DNA of 64,000 bases, from assembly GCF_023156285.1 (NCBI RefSeq), contig NZ_JAKZAJ010000001.1, positions 186,001-250,000 of the forward strand. Reading direction: 5' to 3'. Positions 19,649-30,264 of the stretch are shown piece after piece. The notes below the pieces were generated by a model, which saw nothing but the letters and a program-made list of their open reading frames with translations, had not been told where the DNA came from and did no database searches. The first letter of the stretch is position 1. Every line of letters starts with the position of its first letter. The DNA is from Marinobacter koreensis. Lineage in GTDB: Bacteria; Pseudomonadota; Gammaproteobacteria; Pseudomonadales; Oleiphilaceae. The position numbers and the translations under genes were made by a program.

Positions 19649-20407
19649 TTACATGCCTTCCGGCATCGGGCCGAACCACTTCTCGTAGATGTTCTTGTAG
19701 GTACCATCTTCCTTCATGGAAGCCAGGGCCTTGTTCACCGGCTCCACCCACTTGCTGCCGTTGACCAGAGCGATACCGTATTGCTGGCCCTCGTACAGGG
19801 GCCCAACGGTTTTGACCTTGCCTTCGCCTTTGGTGCGGGCGAAGTAGCCAACGTTCGGCGCGTCGTAGAACACCGCGTCGATAGCCTGGGACATCAGCGC
19901 CATGTACATGTCGGAGCTGCCCGGATACGGAGTAACGCCGTCATCCTTGTCCAGGTTGTCCACCAGGTAATCGTAGGAGGTGCTACCGATCTTGGTGCCG
20001 ATCTTCTTGCCTTCCAGGTCATCAAAAGACTTCACGCTGTCGTCATTTTTACGAACCAGAATACGCAGACCGGAGTCGTAGTACGGGTCCGAGAAGTCGA
20101 CAATCTGCTCACGCTCGTCGGTAATGGTGATACCAGCGATGGCGATATCCACGTTGCCGGTCTGGAGGGCAGGGATGATGCCGTTGAAGTCCATGGTCTG
20201 CAGGTTGTAGTCAAAGCCCGCACGCTTGGCGACTTCGGCGATGATCTCCATGTCGAAACCGATCATCTCACCGCTTTTCTGGTCCATCATTTCGAACGGA
20301 ACGAAGCTCGGGTCGGTAACGACCTTGAGTGTTTCCGCGCTCGCTGTCCCTGCCGCCACGGTCAGTGCCAGGCTGGCGCCCAGGGTCTTCAGCCATTTCG
20401 TGCTCAT
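19649..20407 (-). CDS. Polar amino acid ABC transporter substrate-binding protein
   Basis: A 252-residue periplasmic binding protein of solute-binding family 3. The signal peptide is MSTKWLKTLGASLALTVAAG ending TASA, after which ETLKVVTDPSFVPFEM begins the mature protein. GFDMEIIAEVAKRAGF and DIAIAGITITDEREQIVDFS are family blocks that bracket the amino acid site. AAGGAGAAAGC before the ATG at 20407 decides the start; the frame is open 21 codons further. First gene of the importer operon; the substrate (glutamine, arginine or another polar amino acid) cannot be assigned. Confidence 0.92.
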   Translation of the reverse strand: MSTKWLKTLGASLALTVAAGTASAETLKVVTDPSFVPFEMMDQKSGEMIGFDMEIIAEVAKRAGFDYNLQTMDFNGIIPALQTGNVDIAIAGITITDEREQIVDFSDPYYDSGLRILVRKNDDSVKSFDDLEGKKIGTKIGSTSYDYLVDNLDKDDGVTPYPGSSDMYMALMSQAIDAVFYDAPNVGYFARTKGEGKVKTVGPLYEGQQYGIALVNGSKWVEPVNKALASMKEDGTYKNIYEKWFGPMPEGM

Positions 20408-20605
20408 GCTTTCTCCTTTTTTTCTTTCGTCAGGCTCCAGTTGCCCGATAAGGCAAGCCGGAATGGCCACTGCTGATGACTGTGGTTTCCGGGGAGCGTT
20501 AATGGAACTGCATCAAGTACACTTTAGACTATTACCCGGAGAGATGCCGAAAATCAAATGCTTGGAAGCCGTTCGCAGGCATTGGTGGGGGTTTGGGGAC
20601 GGGAA

Positions 20606-20639
20606 GAAAAAACGGGGGCTAGGCAGGCGCCTCGCCCCC
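20606..20639 (-). terminator. Intrinsic terminator after metF
   Basis: On the minus strand GGGGGC-GA-GGC-GCCT-GCC-TA-GCCCCC forms a long stem (20614-20639), followed by GTTTTTT. It is about 19 bases past the metF stop and separates the methionine-cycle genes from the amino acid transporter. Confidence 0.85.
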
Positions 20640-20657
20640 TGTAGGCATTTTCTGAGT

Positions 20658-21527
20658 TTAAAAAGCGATTTTTTCCCGGTCGCTGATGCCGAGGTTTTTC
20701 CAGATGCTCAGGCTGGGCTCCGCCTGGTTCAGCGTGTAGAAGTGCAGGCCTGGCGCGCCGGCCTTCAGTAGCCGTTCACACATATCGGTTACTACTTCTT
20801 CGCCGAACTTGCGGATGCTGTCGGTATCATCGCCATAGGCTTCGAGCTGCTTCCGGATCCAGCGTGGAATTTCCGCGCCGCACATATCGGAGAAGCGTAC
20901 CAGGCTGGAAAAGTTGACGATCGGCATGATGCCGGGGACCACCGGGATGGTCACGCCCATCTTTTCCAGCCGTTCGATGAAGTAGAAGTAGCTGTCCGCA
21001 TTGAAGAAGTACTGGGTGATGGCGCTATTGGCACCGGCTTCCACCTTGCGGGCAAAGTTCTTCAGGTCTTCCTCGGCGTTGCGGGCCTGGGGATGGAACT
21101 CCGGATAGGCGGCCACCTCCAGGTTGAAATGATCGCCGCTGTGCTCCCGGATGAACGTCACCAGCTCGTTGGCGTAACGCAATTCGCCGGAGGCGCCCAT
21201 GCCCGAGGGCAGGTCGCCCCGAAGGGCGACGATGCGGTTGATGCCGTTTTCCCTGTACAGATCCAGCAGCTCACCGATTTCCTGGCGGGTACCCCCGACG
21301 CAGGACAGGTGGGGCGCTGTGGATATGCCCTGTTTGTGCAGTGACAGCACGGTCTCGATGGTGCGGTCCCGTGTGGAACCGCCGGCCCCGAAGGTGACCG
21401 AAAAGAAATCCGGATTCACCTCGGCCAGTGTGTTGCGCACAACCTGGAGTTTTTCCTTGCCCTGATCCGTCTTGGGCGGGAAAAACTCGAAGCTGAAGCG
21501 ACGCTTGAATTGCTTCTGGGATTCCAT
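20658..21527 (-). CDS. metF: 5,10-methylenetetrahydrofolate reductase MetF
   Basis: A 289-residue flavin-dependent reductase that makes 5-methyltetrahydrofolate for methionine synthesis. It shows the FEFFPPKTDQGKEKL start, SVTFGAGGSTRDRT, HLSCVGGTRQEI and ALRGDLPSG, the last including the conserved aspartate that contacts FAD and folate. Length is normal. It lies 12 bases after ahcY on the same strand, so both steps of homocysteine recycling are co-transcribed; a terminator follows. Confidence 0.95.
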   Translation of the reverse strand: MESQKQFKRRFSFEFFPPKTDQGKEKLQVVRNTLAEVNPDFFSVTFGAGGSTRDRTIETVLSLHKQGISTAPHLSCVGGTRQEIGELLDLYRENGINRIVALRGDLPSGMGASGELRYANELVTFIREHSGDHFNLEVAAYPEFHPQARNAEEDLKNFARKVEAGANSAITQYFFNADSYFYFIERLEKMGVTIPVVPGIMPIVNFSSLVRFSDMCGAEIPRWIRKQLEAYGDDTDSIRKFGEEVVTDMCERLLKAGAPGLHFYTLNQAEPSLSIWKNLGISDREKIAF

Positions 21528-21539
21528 GATCGTGTCCGA

Positions 21540-22934
<1,395 letters not shown>

Positions 22935-23068
22935 TGGTGTTCTCCTGTCAGTCTATCGGCGTATGCTGTCTTGAATACGCGTTCTGTGCCTCTTCAGCCC
23001 TCTCGACATTCCTGCCGTGAACGGCTTGCTCCTGATAAGCACGCACCAGTTTGTCTGGATGCGGTGGT

Positions 23069-23162
23069 GAGGTAAGGCCTTTGCGGACTGTAGAGGGCCA
23101 GGGATGGCCCGAAACAAGCGCACATGGATGTGCTTGTAGCGTGTCCGCAAAGGCCTTGCCTC
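23069..23162 (+). repeat. CsrA-motif hairpin repeat, copy 2
   Basis: The arms 23069-23088 and 23143-23162 pair over 20 positions with one G-U. The core has GGGCCAGGGATGGCCC, then CAAGCG, then CACATGGATGTG (23121-23132), then AGCGT. Both inner hairpins show GGA loops on the plus strand. The flanking genes metK and ahcY are on the minus strand, so this copy is the only one of six that would be antisense in the operon transcript. It accounts for most of the 301-base gap between metK and ahcY. Confidence 0.85.
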
Positions 23163-23235
23163 AGCGCCGCCACCCCACAGGATGGCGGGCTTGGCAAAAC
23201 CGAGGTCCAACTCCAAAAGTCAGACCTTAAACACC

Positions 23236-24426
23236 TCAGATACCAGCCGCGTCCCGAAGTGCGTCGGCGCGGTCGGTCTTCTCCCACGGGAACGCGGTGA
23301 AGGTCTCGCCGTTGACGGTCATCTCGAACGGATCGCGACCGAAGTGGCCGTAAGCCGCGGTTGCCCGGTACATCGGGTGCAGGAGGTCAAGCATCCGGGT
23401 GATCGCGTACGGACGCAGGTCGAAGTTCTGGCGGACCAGTTCGATGATCTTGTCGTCACTGATCTTGCCGGTGCCGAAGGTGTTCAGGGAGATGGATGTC
23501 GGCTGTGCCACGCCGATGGCGTAGGACACCTGGATCTCGCACTTGTCGGCCAGGCCGGCGGCGACGATGTTCTTGGCCACGTAACGGCCGGCGTAGGCGG
23601 CAGACCGGTCAACCTTGGAGGGGTCTTTGCCGGAGAACGCGCCGCCGCCGTGACGGGCCATGCCGCCGTAGGTATCGACGATGATCTTGCGACCGGTCAG
23701 GCCGCAGTCGCCCACCGGGCCACCGATCACGAATTTACCGGTCGGGTTGATGTGGAACTGGGTGTCCTTGTGCAGCAGTTCGGCCGGCAGGGTGTGCTTG
23801 ACCACCAGCTCCATCACTGCTTCTTTCAGGTCCGCCTGGGTGACGTCCGGATCGTGCTGGGTCGACAGGACCACGGCGTCAATGCCGACCACTTTGCCGT
23901 TTTCGTAGCGGCAGGTGACCTGGCTCTTGGCATCCGGGCGCAGCCATGGCAGCAGGCCGCTCTTGCGGGCTTCTGCCTGGCGCTGGACCAGACGGTGGGA
24001 AAAGTTGATCGGTGCCGGCATGAGTACGTCGGTCTCGTTGCTGGCGAACCCGAACATCAGGCCCTGGTCGCCTGCGCCCTGATCTTCCGGCTTCTGGCGG
24101 TCGACGCCCTGGGCAATGTCCACCGACTGCTTGCCGATGATGTTGATCACGCCGCAGGTGCTGCCGTCGTAGCCCACGTCGGAGGAGGTGTAGCCGATGT
24201 CGTTGATTACACCGCGAACCAGGTCTTCCAGATCCACCCAGGCGCTGGTGGTGATTTCGCCACCGATGATGGCAACGCCGGTCTTGACCATGGTTTCGCA
24301 GGCCACGCGGGCGTGCTTGTCTTCGGTCAGGATCGCGTCGAGGACGGCGTCGGAAATCTGATCCGCCAGTTTGTCCGGATGGCCTTCAGAGACCGATTCG
24401 GAGGTAAAGATGTTGTAATCGGACAT
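23236..24426 (-). CDS. metK: S-adenosylmethionine synthetase MetK
   Basis: A 396-residue SAM synthetase that makes SAM from methionine and [21 protein letters not shown], the ATP motif [12 protein letters not shown] and the [20 protein letters not shown]-loop-like motif are intact. GAGGAGCAGAGAAC before the ATG is the ribosome-binding site. The 150-base upstream gap carries a candidate SahR operator at 24539-24558. Together with ahcY and metF it forms the core of a SahR-type regulon. Confidence 0.96.
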   Translation of the reverse strand: MSDYNIFTSESVSEGHPDKLADQISDAVLDAILTEDKHARVACETMVKTGVAIIGGEITTSAWVDLEDLVRGVINDIGYTSSDVGYDGSTCGVINIIGKQSVDIAQGVDRQKPEDQGAGDQGLMFGFASNETDVLMPAPINFSHRLVQRQAEARKSGLLPWLRPDAKSQVTCRYENGKVVGIDAVVLSTQHDPDVTQADLKEAVMELVVKHTLPAELLHKDTQFHINPTGKFVIGGPVGDCGLTGRKIIVDTYGGMARHGGGAFSGKDPSKVDRSAAYAGRYVAKNIVAAGLADKCEIQVSYAIGVAQPTSISLNTFGTGKISDDKIIELVRQNFDLRPYAITRMLDLLHPMYRATAAYGHFGRDPFEMTVNGETFTAFPWEKTDRADALRDAAGI

Positions 24427-24515
24427 AGTTCTCTGCTCCTCTGTGAGCGCTTCAAATTCGTGCCGGGGCCTGAAATGACCGATTCCGGCGGCTGTGTTTG
24501 TCAGTGGTTATCAGG

Positions 24516-24535
24516 CATACGTAAAAACACGTATG
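24516..24535 (-). promoter_or_regulatory. Inverted repeat in the metK upstream region
   Basis: CATACGT-AAAAAC-ACGTATG, a 7-bp inverted repeat, lies immediately next to the SahR-like site. It overlaps the segment where a metK promoter using the TTGATA of the operator as -35 would have its -10. It could be a second operator or just sequence symmetry. Confidence 0.35.
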
Positions 24536-24538
24536 CGT

Positions 24539-24558
24539 ATATCAAAACTTTTTGATGT
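24539..24558 (-). promoter_or_regulatory. Candidate SahR operator upstream of metK
   Basis: ATATCAAAACTTTTTGATGT matches the perfect palindrome at 25621-25640 in 17 of 20 positions. It is about 113 bases upstream of the metK ATG. SahR-type repressors are known to control metK, ahcY and metF; binding here is inferred from the two matching sites flanking the regulator gene. Confidence 0.65.
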
Positions 24559-24576
24559 TCCCGGTTCTTTGTCCTG

Positions 24577-25578
24577 TCATGACACAGGCGCGCTTTTCCA
24601 GAACTCCCGAACCTGTACCTGGAAGCCATTCCTCAAACCGATAAACAGTTGCTCTCCGGCCACCAGATTGGCGTCGGCCGCCCAGCTGGTCAGCTCTTCC
24701 GGCTCGAAACCCAGCCAGAGGTCGCCGCAGTTTTCCTTGGCCCAGTCCTGGTCGTGGCTGCACAGGTCGCTGACGATGAAACAGCCGCCGTTGTTCATGA
24801 GGGCCGCCGCGTCCAGGAAAATATCCGCCGGGCTCGGGACGTGGTGCAGCACCATGTTGGCGACCACCAGGTCAAAGGCGTCTCCGCGGGCCAGCAGGGT
24901 GTCGGTCACGCCCTCCACAAGATCAACGTTGGCCAGTCGCTCGTCGATGCAGGTACGGGTGGCCTTGGCGAGCATGTCCCGGCTGTTGTCCAGCGCCACC
25001 ACCTGGGCGAACAGCTCCGACAGTACCGGCAGGAATGCGCCCTCGCCGGGGCCGATTTCCAGGGCCGTGGTCCAGTCCTGCTTGTTTGCCCGCTTGCGGA
25101 TCAGTTCCGCCGTGGGCTCTGCGTACAGGTCAAACGCTGCAATCAGTTCCTGTTGTTCCCGGAACTGGTCCGAGTGGCGGGCAAAAAATGCCTGGGACTG
25201 ATCCGCACGCTGGGCACGGATCGCGTCTATCCGTTCCTGCAGGTGGGTGGCCAGGGGCGCCCGGTCCACGGTTTCAAAAATCTGCCGGATCGTGTGATCG
25301 GTCAGTTTGTCACTGTCCAGGTGCAGGGGGCGCCGGTAGAAAATGGCGTTTCCCTCTCGCTGGGGTTCCAGCAATCCCGCTTTGTGCATCACTTTCAGGT
25401 GATGGCTCATGCCGGACTGGCGCATATCGAACAGCTGGCTCAGTTCCAGTACACCAAAGGTGTCCCGCCGAAGCACACGCAGGATTTCCAGACGCAGGGG
25501 ATCGCCGCTCGCCTTGAAGATCGGAGCCAGCGCGTCCACCGGGGACAGTTCACCTGCGTGTGCATTCATTGATGTCAT
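24577..25578 (-). CDS. sahR: ArsR-family regulator with methyltransferase domain (SahR-like)
   Basis: A 333-residue fusion. Residues about 10-90 form an ArsR winged helix (PIFKASGDPLRLEILRVL, LSQLFDMRQSGMSHHLKVMH). Residues about 140-330 form a Rossmann methyltransferase domain (ALEIGPGEGAFLPVLSELF, VVALDNSRDM, FDLVVANMVLHHV). This is the published architecture of SahR, in which the methylase-like domain senses S-adenosylhomocysteine and releases DNA when SAH accumulates. Its position between metK and two matching palindromes supports that role. The start is uncertain: ATGs at 25578 and 25569 are both possible, while 25611 lies too close to the operator. It might also retain catalytic activity; sequence cannot tell. 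Confidence 0.8.
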   Translation of the reverse strand: MTSMNAHAGELSPVDALAPIFKASGDPLRLEILRVLRRDTFGVLELSQLFDMRQSGMSHHLKVMHKAGLLEPQREGNAIFYRRPLHLDSDKLTDHTIRQIFETVDRAPLATHLQERIDAIRAQRADQSQAFFARHSDQFREQQELIAAFDLYAEPTAELIRKRANKQDWTTALEIGPGEGAFLPVLSELFAQVVALDNSRDMLAKATRTCIDERLANVDLVEGVTDTLLARGDAFDLVVANMVLHHVPSPADIFLDAAALMNNGGCFIVSDLCSHDQDWAKENCGDLWLGFEPEELTSWAADANLVAGEQLFIGLRNGFQVQVREFWKSAPVS

Positions 25579-25620
25579 GGTTGCGAAGTGTAGGTCGCTT
25601 CCGGTGGTCAATCAATAGGC

Positions 25621-25640
25621 ATATCAAAATATTTTGATAT
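25621..25640. promoter_or_regulatory. Candidate SahR operator upstream of sahR
   Basis: ATATCAAAATATTTTGATAT is a perfect 20-bp palindrome lying 43 bases upstream of the sahR start codon and 175 bases upstream of tktA. It probably mediates autoregulation. With the site at 24539-24558 it defines the motif ATATCAAAN4TTTGATRT. Confidence 0.75.
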
Positions 25641-25814
25641 AGGTTTATGGCTTTGTGAAATCCGTCCGTTTCGGCAATCCGCAGGCAAACAATCGTGAAA
25701 CGCCACCACGTTGATTTGCCCCGGCACACACTAATCAGCGAAAATACGCGCCTTATTTTTGATCGCCCTTTAATCACTAGAATTCTTTTCCTGCAAAACA
25801 CTGGAGAAACGTCA

Positions 25815-27815
25815 ATGCCGTCTCGTAAAGATCTCGCCAACGCCATTCGCGCGCTGAGCATGGATGCGGTTCAGAAAGCCAAGTCCGGCCACCCGGGTGC
25901 GCCAATGGGTATGGCGGATATCGCCGAGGTGCTGTGGAACGATTACCTCACCCACAATCCGGCCAACCCGCACTGGGCCAATCGCGACCGGTTCGTGCTG
26001 TCCAACGGCCATGGTTCCATGCTCCAGTATTCCCTGCTGCACCTGAGCGGTTACGACGTTTCCATCGACGATCTGAAGAACTTCCGTCAACTGCACTCCA
26101 AAACGCCAGGCCATCCGGAATATGGCTATACCCCCGGCATTGAAACCACCACTGGCCCGTTGGGGCAGGGCATTGCCAACGCCGTTGGTTTTGCCATTGC
26201 CGAAAAATCCCTGGCGGCGCAGTTCAACCGTCCGGGTCACGAGATTGTTGACCATTACACCTATGCGTTCCTGGGCGACGGCTGCCTGATGGAAGGTATT
26301 TCCCACGAAGTCTGTTCGCTGGCAGGCACTCTGGGTCTGGGCAAGCTGATCTTCTTCTATGATGACAATGGCATCTCCATCGACGGGGAGGTAGACGGCT
26401 GGTTCACCGACAACACCCCGCAGCGTTTCGAGTCCTATGGCTGGCAGGTGATCCCGGCGGTGGACGGACACGACGCCGACGCGATCCGCGCCGCCATCGA
26501 GGCTGGCCGCGCCAACACGGAACAGCCGACCCTGATCTGCTGCAAGACCATCATCGGTTTCGGTTCACCTAACAAGCAGGGTAAGGAAAGCTGTCACGGC
26601 GCCCCGCTGGGTGATGACGAAATCGCGCTGACCCGCGAACAACTGGGTTGGGAATACGGTCCGTTTGAAGTTCCGGAGGAGATTTACGCCGCCTGGAATG
26701 CGAAAGACAAAGGGGCCACGGCCGAGAAAGCGTGGAACGAGACGTTCGCCGCCTATGAAAAGGCCGAGCCCGAGCTGGCGGCCGAGTTTACCCGCCGCAT
26801 GGCCGGTGATCTGCCTGCCGATTTCGCCGAGAAGGCACAGGCGTATATCCAGGAGTGCCAGGACAATGGCGAGACCATCGCCTCCCGCAAGGCTTCCCAG
26901 AATACCCTGAATGCCTATGGCCCGCTGTTGCCGGAACTGATGGGCGGCTCTGCCGACCTGGCCGGCTCCAACCTGACCATCTGGAGCGGCAGCAAGGGGC
27001 TGACCAAAGAAGACGCGTCCGGCAACTACATCTATTACGGTGTGCGTGAATTCGGCATGGCCGCCATCATGAACGGCATCGCCCTGCATGGCGGTTTCGT
27101 GCCCTATGGCGCCACCTTCCTGATCTTCATGGAGTACTGCCGCAACGCCGTGCGCATGGCCGCATTGATGAAGCAGCGGTCCATTTTCGTGTTCACCCAC
27201 GACTCCATCGGCCTGGGCGAGGATGGTCCGACTCACCAGCCGATCGAGCAGCTGGCCAGCCTGCGCACCACCCCGAATATGAGCACCTGGCGCCCGGCCG
27301 ATACCGTGGAATCCGCAGTGGCCTGGAAAGCCGCCCTGGAACGGAAGGATGGACCCACCGCCATGGTCTTCTCCCGTCAGGGGCTGCCGGCCCAGGTCCG
27401 CGATGCCCAGCAGCTGGCGGACGTGGCCAAAGGGGCCTACATCCTGTCCGACAGCAATTGCACGCCGGATCTGATTCTGATTGCGACCGGTTCCGAGGTC
27501 GCACTGGCCCAGGATGCCGCTGACAAGCTTCGGGAGCAGGGCAAGGCCGTACGCGTGGTTTCCATGCCGTCCACCGATGTCTTTGACGCCCAGCCGGCGG
27601 AGTACAAACAGCGTGTTCTGCCCCTGGAGGTGACTAACCGTATCGCCATTGAAGCGGCCATCGCCGACTACTGGTACAAGTACGTGGGCCTCGACGGCCG
27701 GGTGATTGGCATGACCACGTTTGGCGAATCGGCACCGGCGGGCGAGCTGTTCAGGGAGTTCGGCTTTACCGTCGACAACATCCTGGAAGTAGCCGACGAA
27801 CTGCTGGACGCCTGA
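25815..27815 (+). CDS. tktA: Transketolase
   Basis: A 666-residue transketolase, thiamine diphosphate-dependent, of the non-oxidative pentose phosphate pathway. [19 protein letters not shown], the ThDP motif [18 protein letters not shown], and in the pyrimidine domain [18 protein letters not shown] and [19 protein letters not shown] are all present. The ATG at 25815 has GGAGAAACG upstream; the frame is open 40 codons further, but that segment does not resemble the family. It is first of tktA-epd-pgk-fba; the stop overlaps the epd ATG by one base (TGATG). Confidence 0.96.
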   Translation: MPSRKDLANAIRALSMDAVQKAKSGHPGAPMGMADIAEVLWNDYLTHNPANPHWANRDRFVLSNGHGSMLQYSLLHLSGYDVSIDDLKNFRQLHSKTPGHPEYGYTPGIETTTGPLGQGIANAVGFAIAEKSLAAQFNRPGHEIVDHYTYAFLGDGCLMEGISHEVCSLAGTLGLGKLIFFYDDNGISIDGEVDGWFTDNTPQRFESYGWQVIPAVDGHDADAIRAAIEAGRANTEQPTLICCKTIIGFGSPNKQGKESCHGAPLGDDEIALTREQLGWEYGPFEVPEEIYAAWNAKDKGATAEKAWNETFAAYEKAEPELAAEFTRRMAGDLPADFAEKAQAYIQECQDNGETIASRKASQNTLNAYGPLLPELMGGSADLAGSNLTIWSGSKGLTKEDASGNYIYYGVREFGMAAIMNGIALHGGFVPYGATFLIFMEYCRNAVRMAALMKQRSIFVFTHDSIGLGEDGPTHQPIEQLASLRTTPNMSTWRPADTVESAVAWKAALERKDGPTAMVFSRQGLPAQVRDAQQLADVAKGAYILSDSNCTPDLILIATGSEVALAQDAADKLREQGKAVRVVSMPSTDVFDAQPAEYKQRVLPLEVTNRIAIEAAIADYWYKYVGLDGRVIGMTTFGESAPAGELFREFGFTVDNILEVADELLDA

Positions 27816-28849
27816 TGAGCAAACCAAAGCCGTTTCGCATTGCCATCAACGGGTACGGTCGTATCGGCCAGTGCGTGTTGCGGGCGCTGTTCGAGAATGG
27901 CTATCGCGACCACCTCCAGGTGGTCGCGATCAACGAGCTTTCGGACATTGACACCATTGCCCACCTGACCCGGTATGACTCGACCCACGGTCGATTCCGG
28001 GGCGACATTGAAGTGGATGGTGACGAGCTGGTTGTGAATGGCGACCGGATTCGGGTGCTTCGTCATCCGGATCCGGCCGACTTGCCCTGGCGCCTGCTGG
28101 ATGTCGACCTGGTACTTGAATGCTCGGGTGCCTACTCCGACCGGGCAACGGCACAGAAGCACATTGAGTCCGGCGCGGGCAGGCTGCTGTTCTCCCAGCC
28201 CGCCGAATCGGATGTGGATCGTACCGTGGTGTTCGGGATCAATGACGGCGAGCTGACCGGTGAAGACGTCATTGTGGCTGCCGGCTCCTGTACCACCAAC
28301 TGCCTGGTCCCGGTAGTCAAGGTGCTGGACGAAGCGCTTGGCGTAAAGCAGGGCACCACGACAACCATCCACGCGGCAATGAATGACCAACCTGTCATCG
28401 ATGCCTACCACCATCAGGACCTTCGCCGGACCCGAAGCGCGCTCCACAATATCGTGCCGGTAGAAACGGGCCTGGCTCGCGGTATAGAGCGGCTCCTGCC
28501 ATCCATGGAAGGCAAATTCAGCTCCGTGGCCATGCGGGTGCCCACCCTGAATGTTTCCGCTATCGATATGGTTGTTAATGTGAGCAGGGCAACGTCCGTC
28601 GATGCCGTTAACAAGCTGTTAGAGAGCGCCTCAAAGGGATCTTTAAAAGGTATCCTCGGGTATACCGACGAACTGTTGGCCAGCTCCGATTTCAACCACG
28701 ACTCCCACTCCGGCGTCGTCGATGGTGGCCAGACGCGAGTCACCGGCGGAACCATGGTCAAAGTACTCTGCTGGTTCGACAATGAGTGGGGGTTCGCGAA
28801 CCGGATGCTGGATGTCAGCCAGTGTTGGCTGGGCAAGATTGACGAATGA
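27815..28849 (+). CDS. epd: D-erythrose-4-phosphate dehydrogenase
   Basis: A 344-residue GAPDH-superfamily enzyme. The NAD loop is INGYGRIGQCVLRALFENG, the catalytic cysteine is in GSCTTNCLVPV near residue 155, and HAAMNDQPVIDAYHH and WFDNEWGFANRMLDVS are typical of Epd rather than GapA. Epd oxidises erythrose-4-phosphate to 4-phosphoerythronate for pyridoxal phosphate synthesis. Its place between tktA and pgk is the classical gammaproteobacterial order. A true GAPDH role cannot be excluded on sequence alone. Confidence 0.88.
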   Translation: MSKPKPFRIAINGYGRIGQCVLRALFENGYRDHLQVVAINELSDIDTIAHLTRYDSTHGRFRGDIEVDGDELVVNGDRIRVLRHPDPADLPWRLLDVDLVLECSGAYSDRATAQKHIESGAGRLLFSQPAESDVDRTVVFGINDGELTGEDVIVAAGSCTTNCLVPVVKVLDEALGVKQGTTTTIHAAMNDQPVIDAYHHQDLRRTRSALHNIVPVETGLARGIERLLPSMEGKFSSVAMRVPTLNVSAIDMVVNVSRATSVDAVNKLLESASKGSLKGILGYTDELLASSDFNHDSHSGVVDGGQTRVTGGTMVKVLCWFDNEWGFANRMLDVSQCWLGKIDE

Positions 28850-28878
28850 TTTTCTGACCACATCAAGGGAACAAGATA

Positions 28879-30039
28879 ATGGCCATTAAAAAGATGACTG
28901 ACCTGGATCTCGCCGGAAAGCGGGTCCTGATTCGTGAAGACCTGAACGTTCCGGTCAAAGACGGCAAGGTATCCAGCGACGCCCGTATCCGCGCCTCGCT
29001 GCCCACCATCAAGGCCGCCAGGGACGCCGGTGCCAAGGTCATGCTGATGTCCCACCTGGGGCGCCCGGAAGAAGGCGTCTACGACGAGGCTTCCTCCATG
29101 AAGCCGGTTGCCGATCACCTGACTGACGTCCTCGGCCAGGAAGTCCGCCTGATCAAGGACTACCTGGACGGCGTGGAAGTGGCCGATGGCGAAGTGGTCC
29201 TGTTCGAGAACGTCCGTTTCAACAAGGGCGAAAAGAAAGACGACGAAGCCCTCGCCAAAAAGTACGCGGCCCTGTGCGACGTCTACGTGATGGATGCCTT
29301 TGGCACCGCCCACCGTGCCCAGGCCTCCACCCATGGTGTGGCCAGATTCGCTCCCGAAGCCTGTGCCGGCCCGCTGCTGGCTGCCGAACTGGAAGCCCTG
29401 GGCAAGGCCCTGGACAACCCGGCCAAGCCGGTCGTCGCGATCGTAGGCGGCTCCAAGGTATCCACCAAGCTCGACGTACTGAACGCTCTGGAAAAGGTCT
29501 GTGACCAGATCATCGTCGGCGGCGGTATCGCCAACACTTTCCTGGCCGCAGCCGGACACCCGGTGGGCAAATCCCTGTGTGAACACGACCTGATCGACAC
29601 CGCCAGGAACATCGCCTCCCGCGTGAAAATTCCCCTGCCGGTGGATGTGGTGGTCGCACCCGAGTTTTCTGAAAACGCCACAGCCACCACCAAGAACATT
29701 TCCGACGTCGGCGACGACGACATGATCCTCGACGTGGGCCCGGAAACGGCCGGTGAATTCGCCGAACTGCTGAAGAACGCCAAAACCATCCTCTGGAACG
29801 GCCCGGTCGGCGTCTTCGAATTCGATCAGTTCGGCAACGGCACCAAGGCACTCGCCCACGCTATTGCTGAAAGCGATGCCTTCTCCCTTGCCGGTGGTGG
29901 CGACACCGTTGCCGCCGTTGACAAGTACGGCGTTGCTGACAAAATCTCGTATATCTCCACCGGTGGCGGTGCGTTCCTGGAATTCGTGGAAGGCAAGACA
30001 CTGCCAGCTGTAGCCGTACTGGAAGAACGTGGCGCGTAA
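28879..30039 (+). CDS. pgk: Phosphoglycerate kinase
   Basis: A 386-residue phosphoglycerate kinase, usual bacterial length. [17 protein letters not shown] (substrate-binding aspartate and asparagine), [11 protein letters not shown], the [16 protein letters not shown] hinge, and near the C-terminus [12 protein letters not shown] and [10 protein letters not shown] are intact. It transfers phosphate between 1,3-bisphosphoglycerate and ADP in glycolysis/gluconeogenesis. It follows epd by 29 bases. A hairpin repeat separates it from fba. Confidence 0.97.
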   Translation: MAIKKMTDLDLAGKRVLIREDLNVPVKDGKVSSDARIRASLPTIKAARDAGAKVMLMSHLGRPEEGVYDEASSMKPVADHLTDVLGQEVRLIKDYLDGVEVADGEVVLFENVRFNKGEKKDDEALAKKYAALCDVYVMDAFGTAHRAQASTHGVARFAPEACAGPLLAAELEALGKALDNPAKPVVAIVGGSKVSTKLDVLNALEKVCDQIIVGGGIANTFLAAAGHPVGKSLCEHDLIDTARNIASRVKIPLPVDVVVAPEFSENATATTKNISDVGDDDMILDVGPETAGEFAELLKNAKTILWNGPVGVFEFDQFGNGTKALAHAIAESDAFSLAGGGDTVAAVDKYGVADKISYISTGGGAFLEFVEGKTLPAVAVLEERGA

Positions 30040-30070
30040 GCATAGCGCTAGCAGAGAGTAAGAATCGCAA

Positions 30071-30182
30071 GGCTGGTGGTGGGGGGCAGGCCTTCCGGGA
30101 CTGTGCGCAGCAAGGACGCTGCGCTCAAGCGTACAGGGATGTATATAGAGCGTGTCCCGGAAGGCCTGCCCCGCCACCAGCC
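30071..30182 (+). repeat. CsrA-motif hairpin repeat, copy 3
   Basis: The arms 30071-30101 and 30154-30182 pair almost fully (two extra G in the left arm). The core reads TGT, then GCGCAGC-AAGGAC-GCTGCGC, then TCAAGC, then GTACAGGGATGTA (CsrA consensus exact at 30131-30142), then AGCGT. It lies between pgk and fba in sense orientation, ending 82 bases before the fba ATG. The inner part of its outer stem (CCTTCCGGGAC) is shared with copy 6. Confidence 0.9.
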
Positions 30183-30264
30183 GCAGCAGACTCCATTGCG
30201 AAATTCAAAGAGTCTGTAACAAGACCGAATTCAAACATCCAAAGTCCAACGAAGGAGACAACCC

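Noticed and set aside
22935..23235. SAH riboswitch upstream of ahcY
   Set aside because: The leader lacks the conserved GAGGAGCG and CAGGCUCGG elements; the structure seen there is the dispersed hairpin repeat. SahR-type control seems to take its place.
28414..30177. 587-codon minus-strand open frame over epd and pgk
   Set aside because: Antisense to two well conserved enzymes and extends into a hairpin repeat; no motif.
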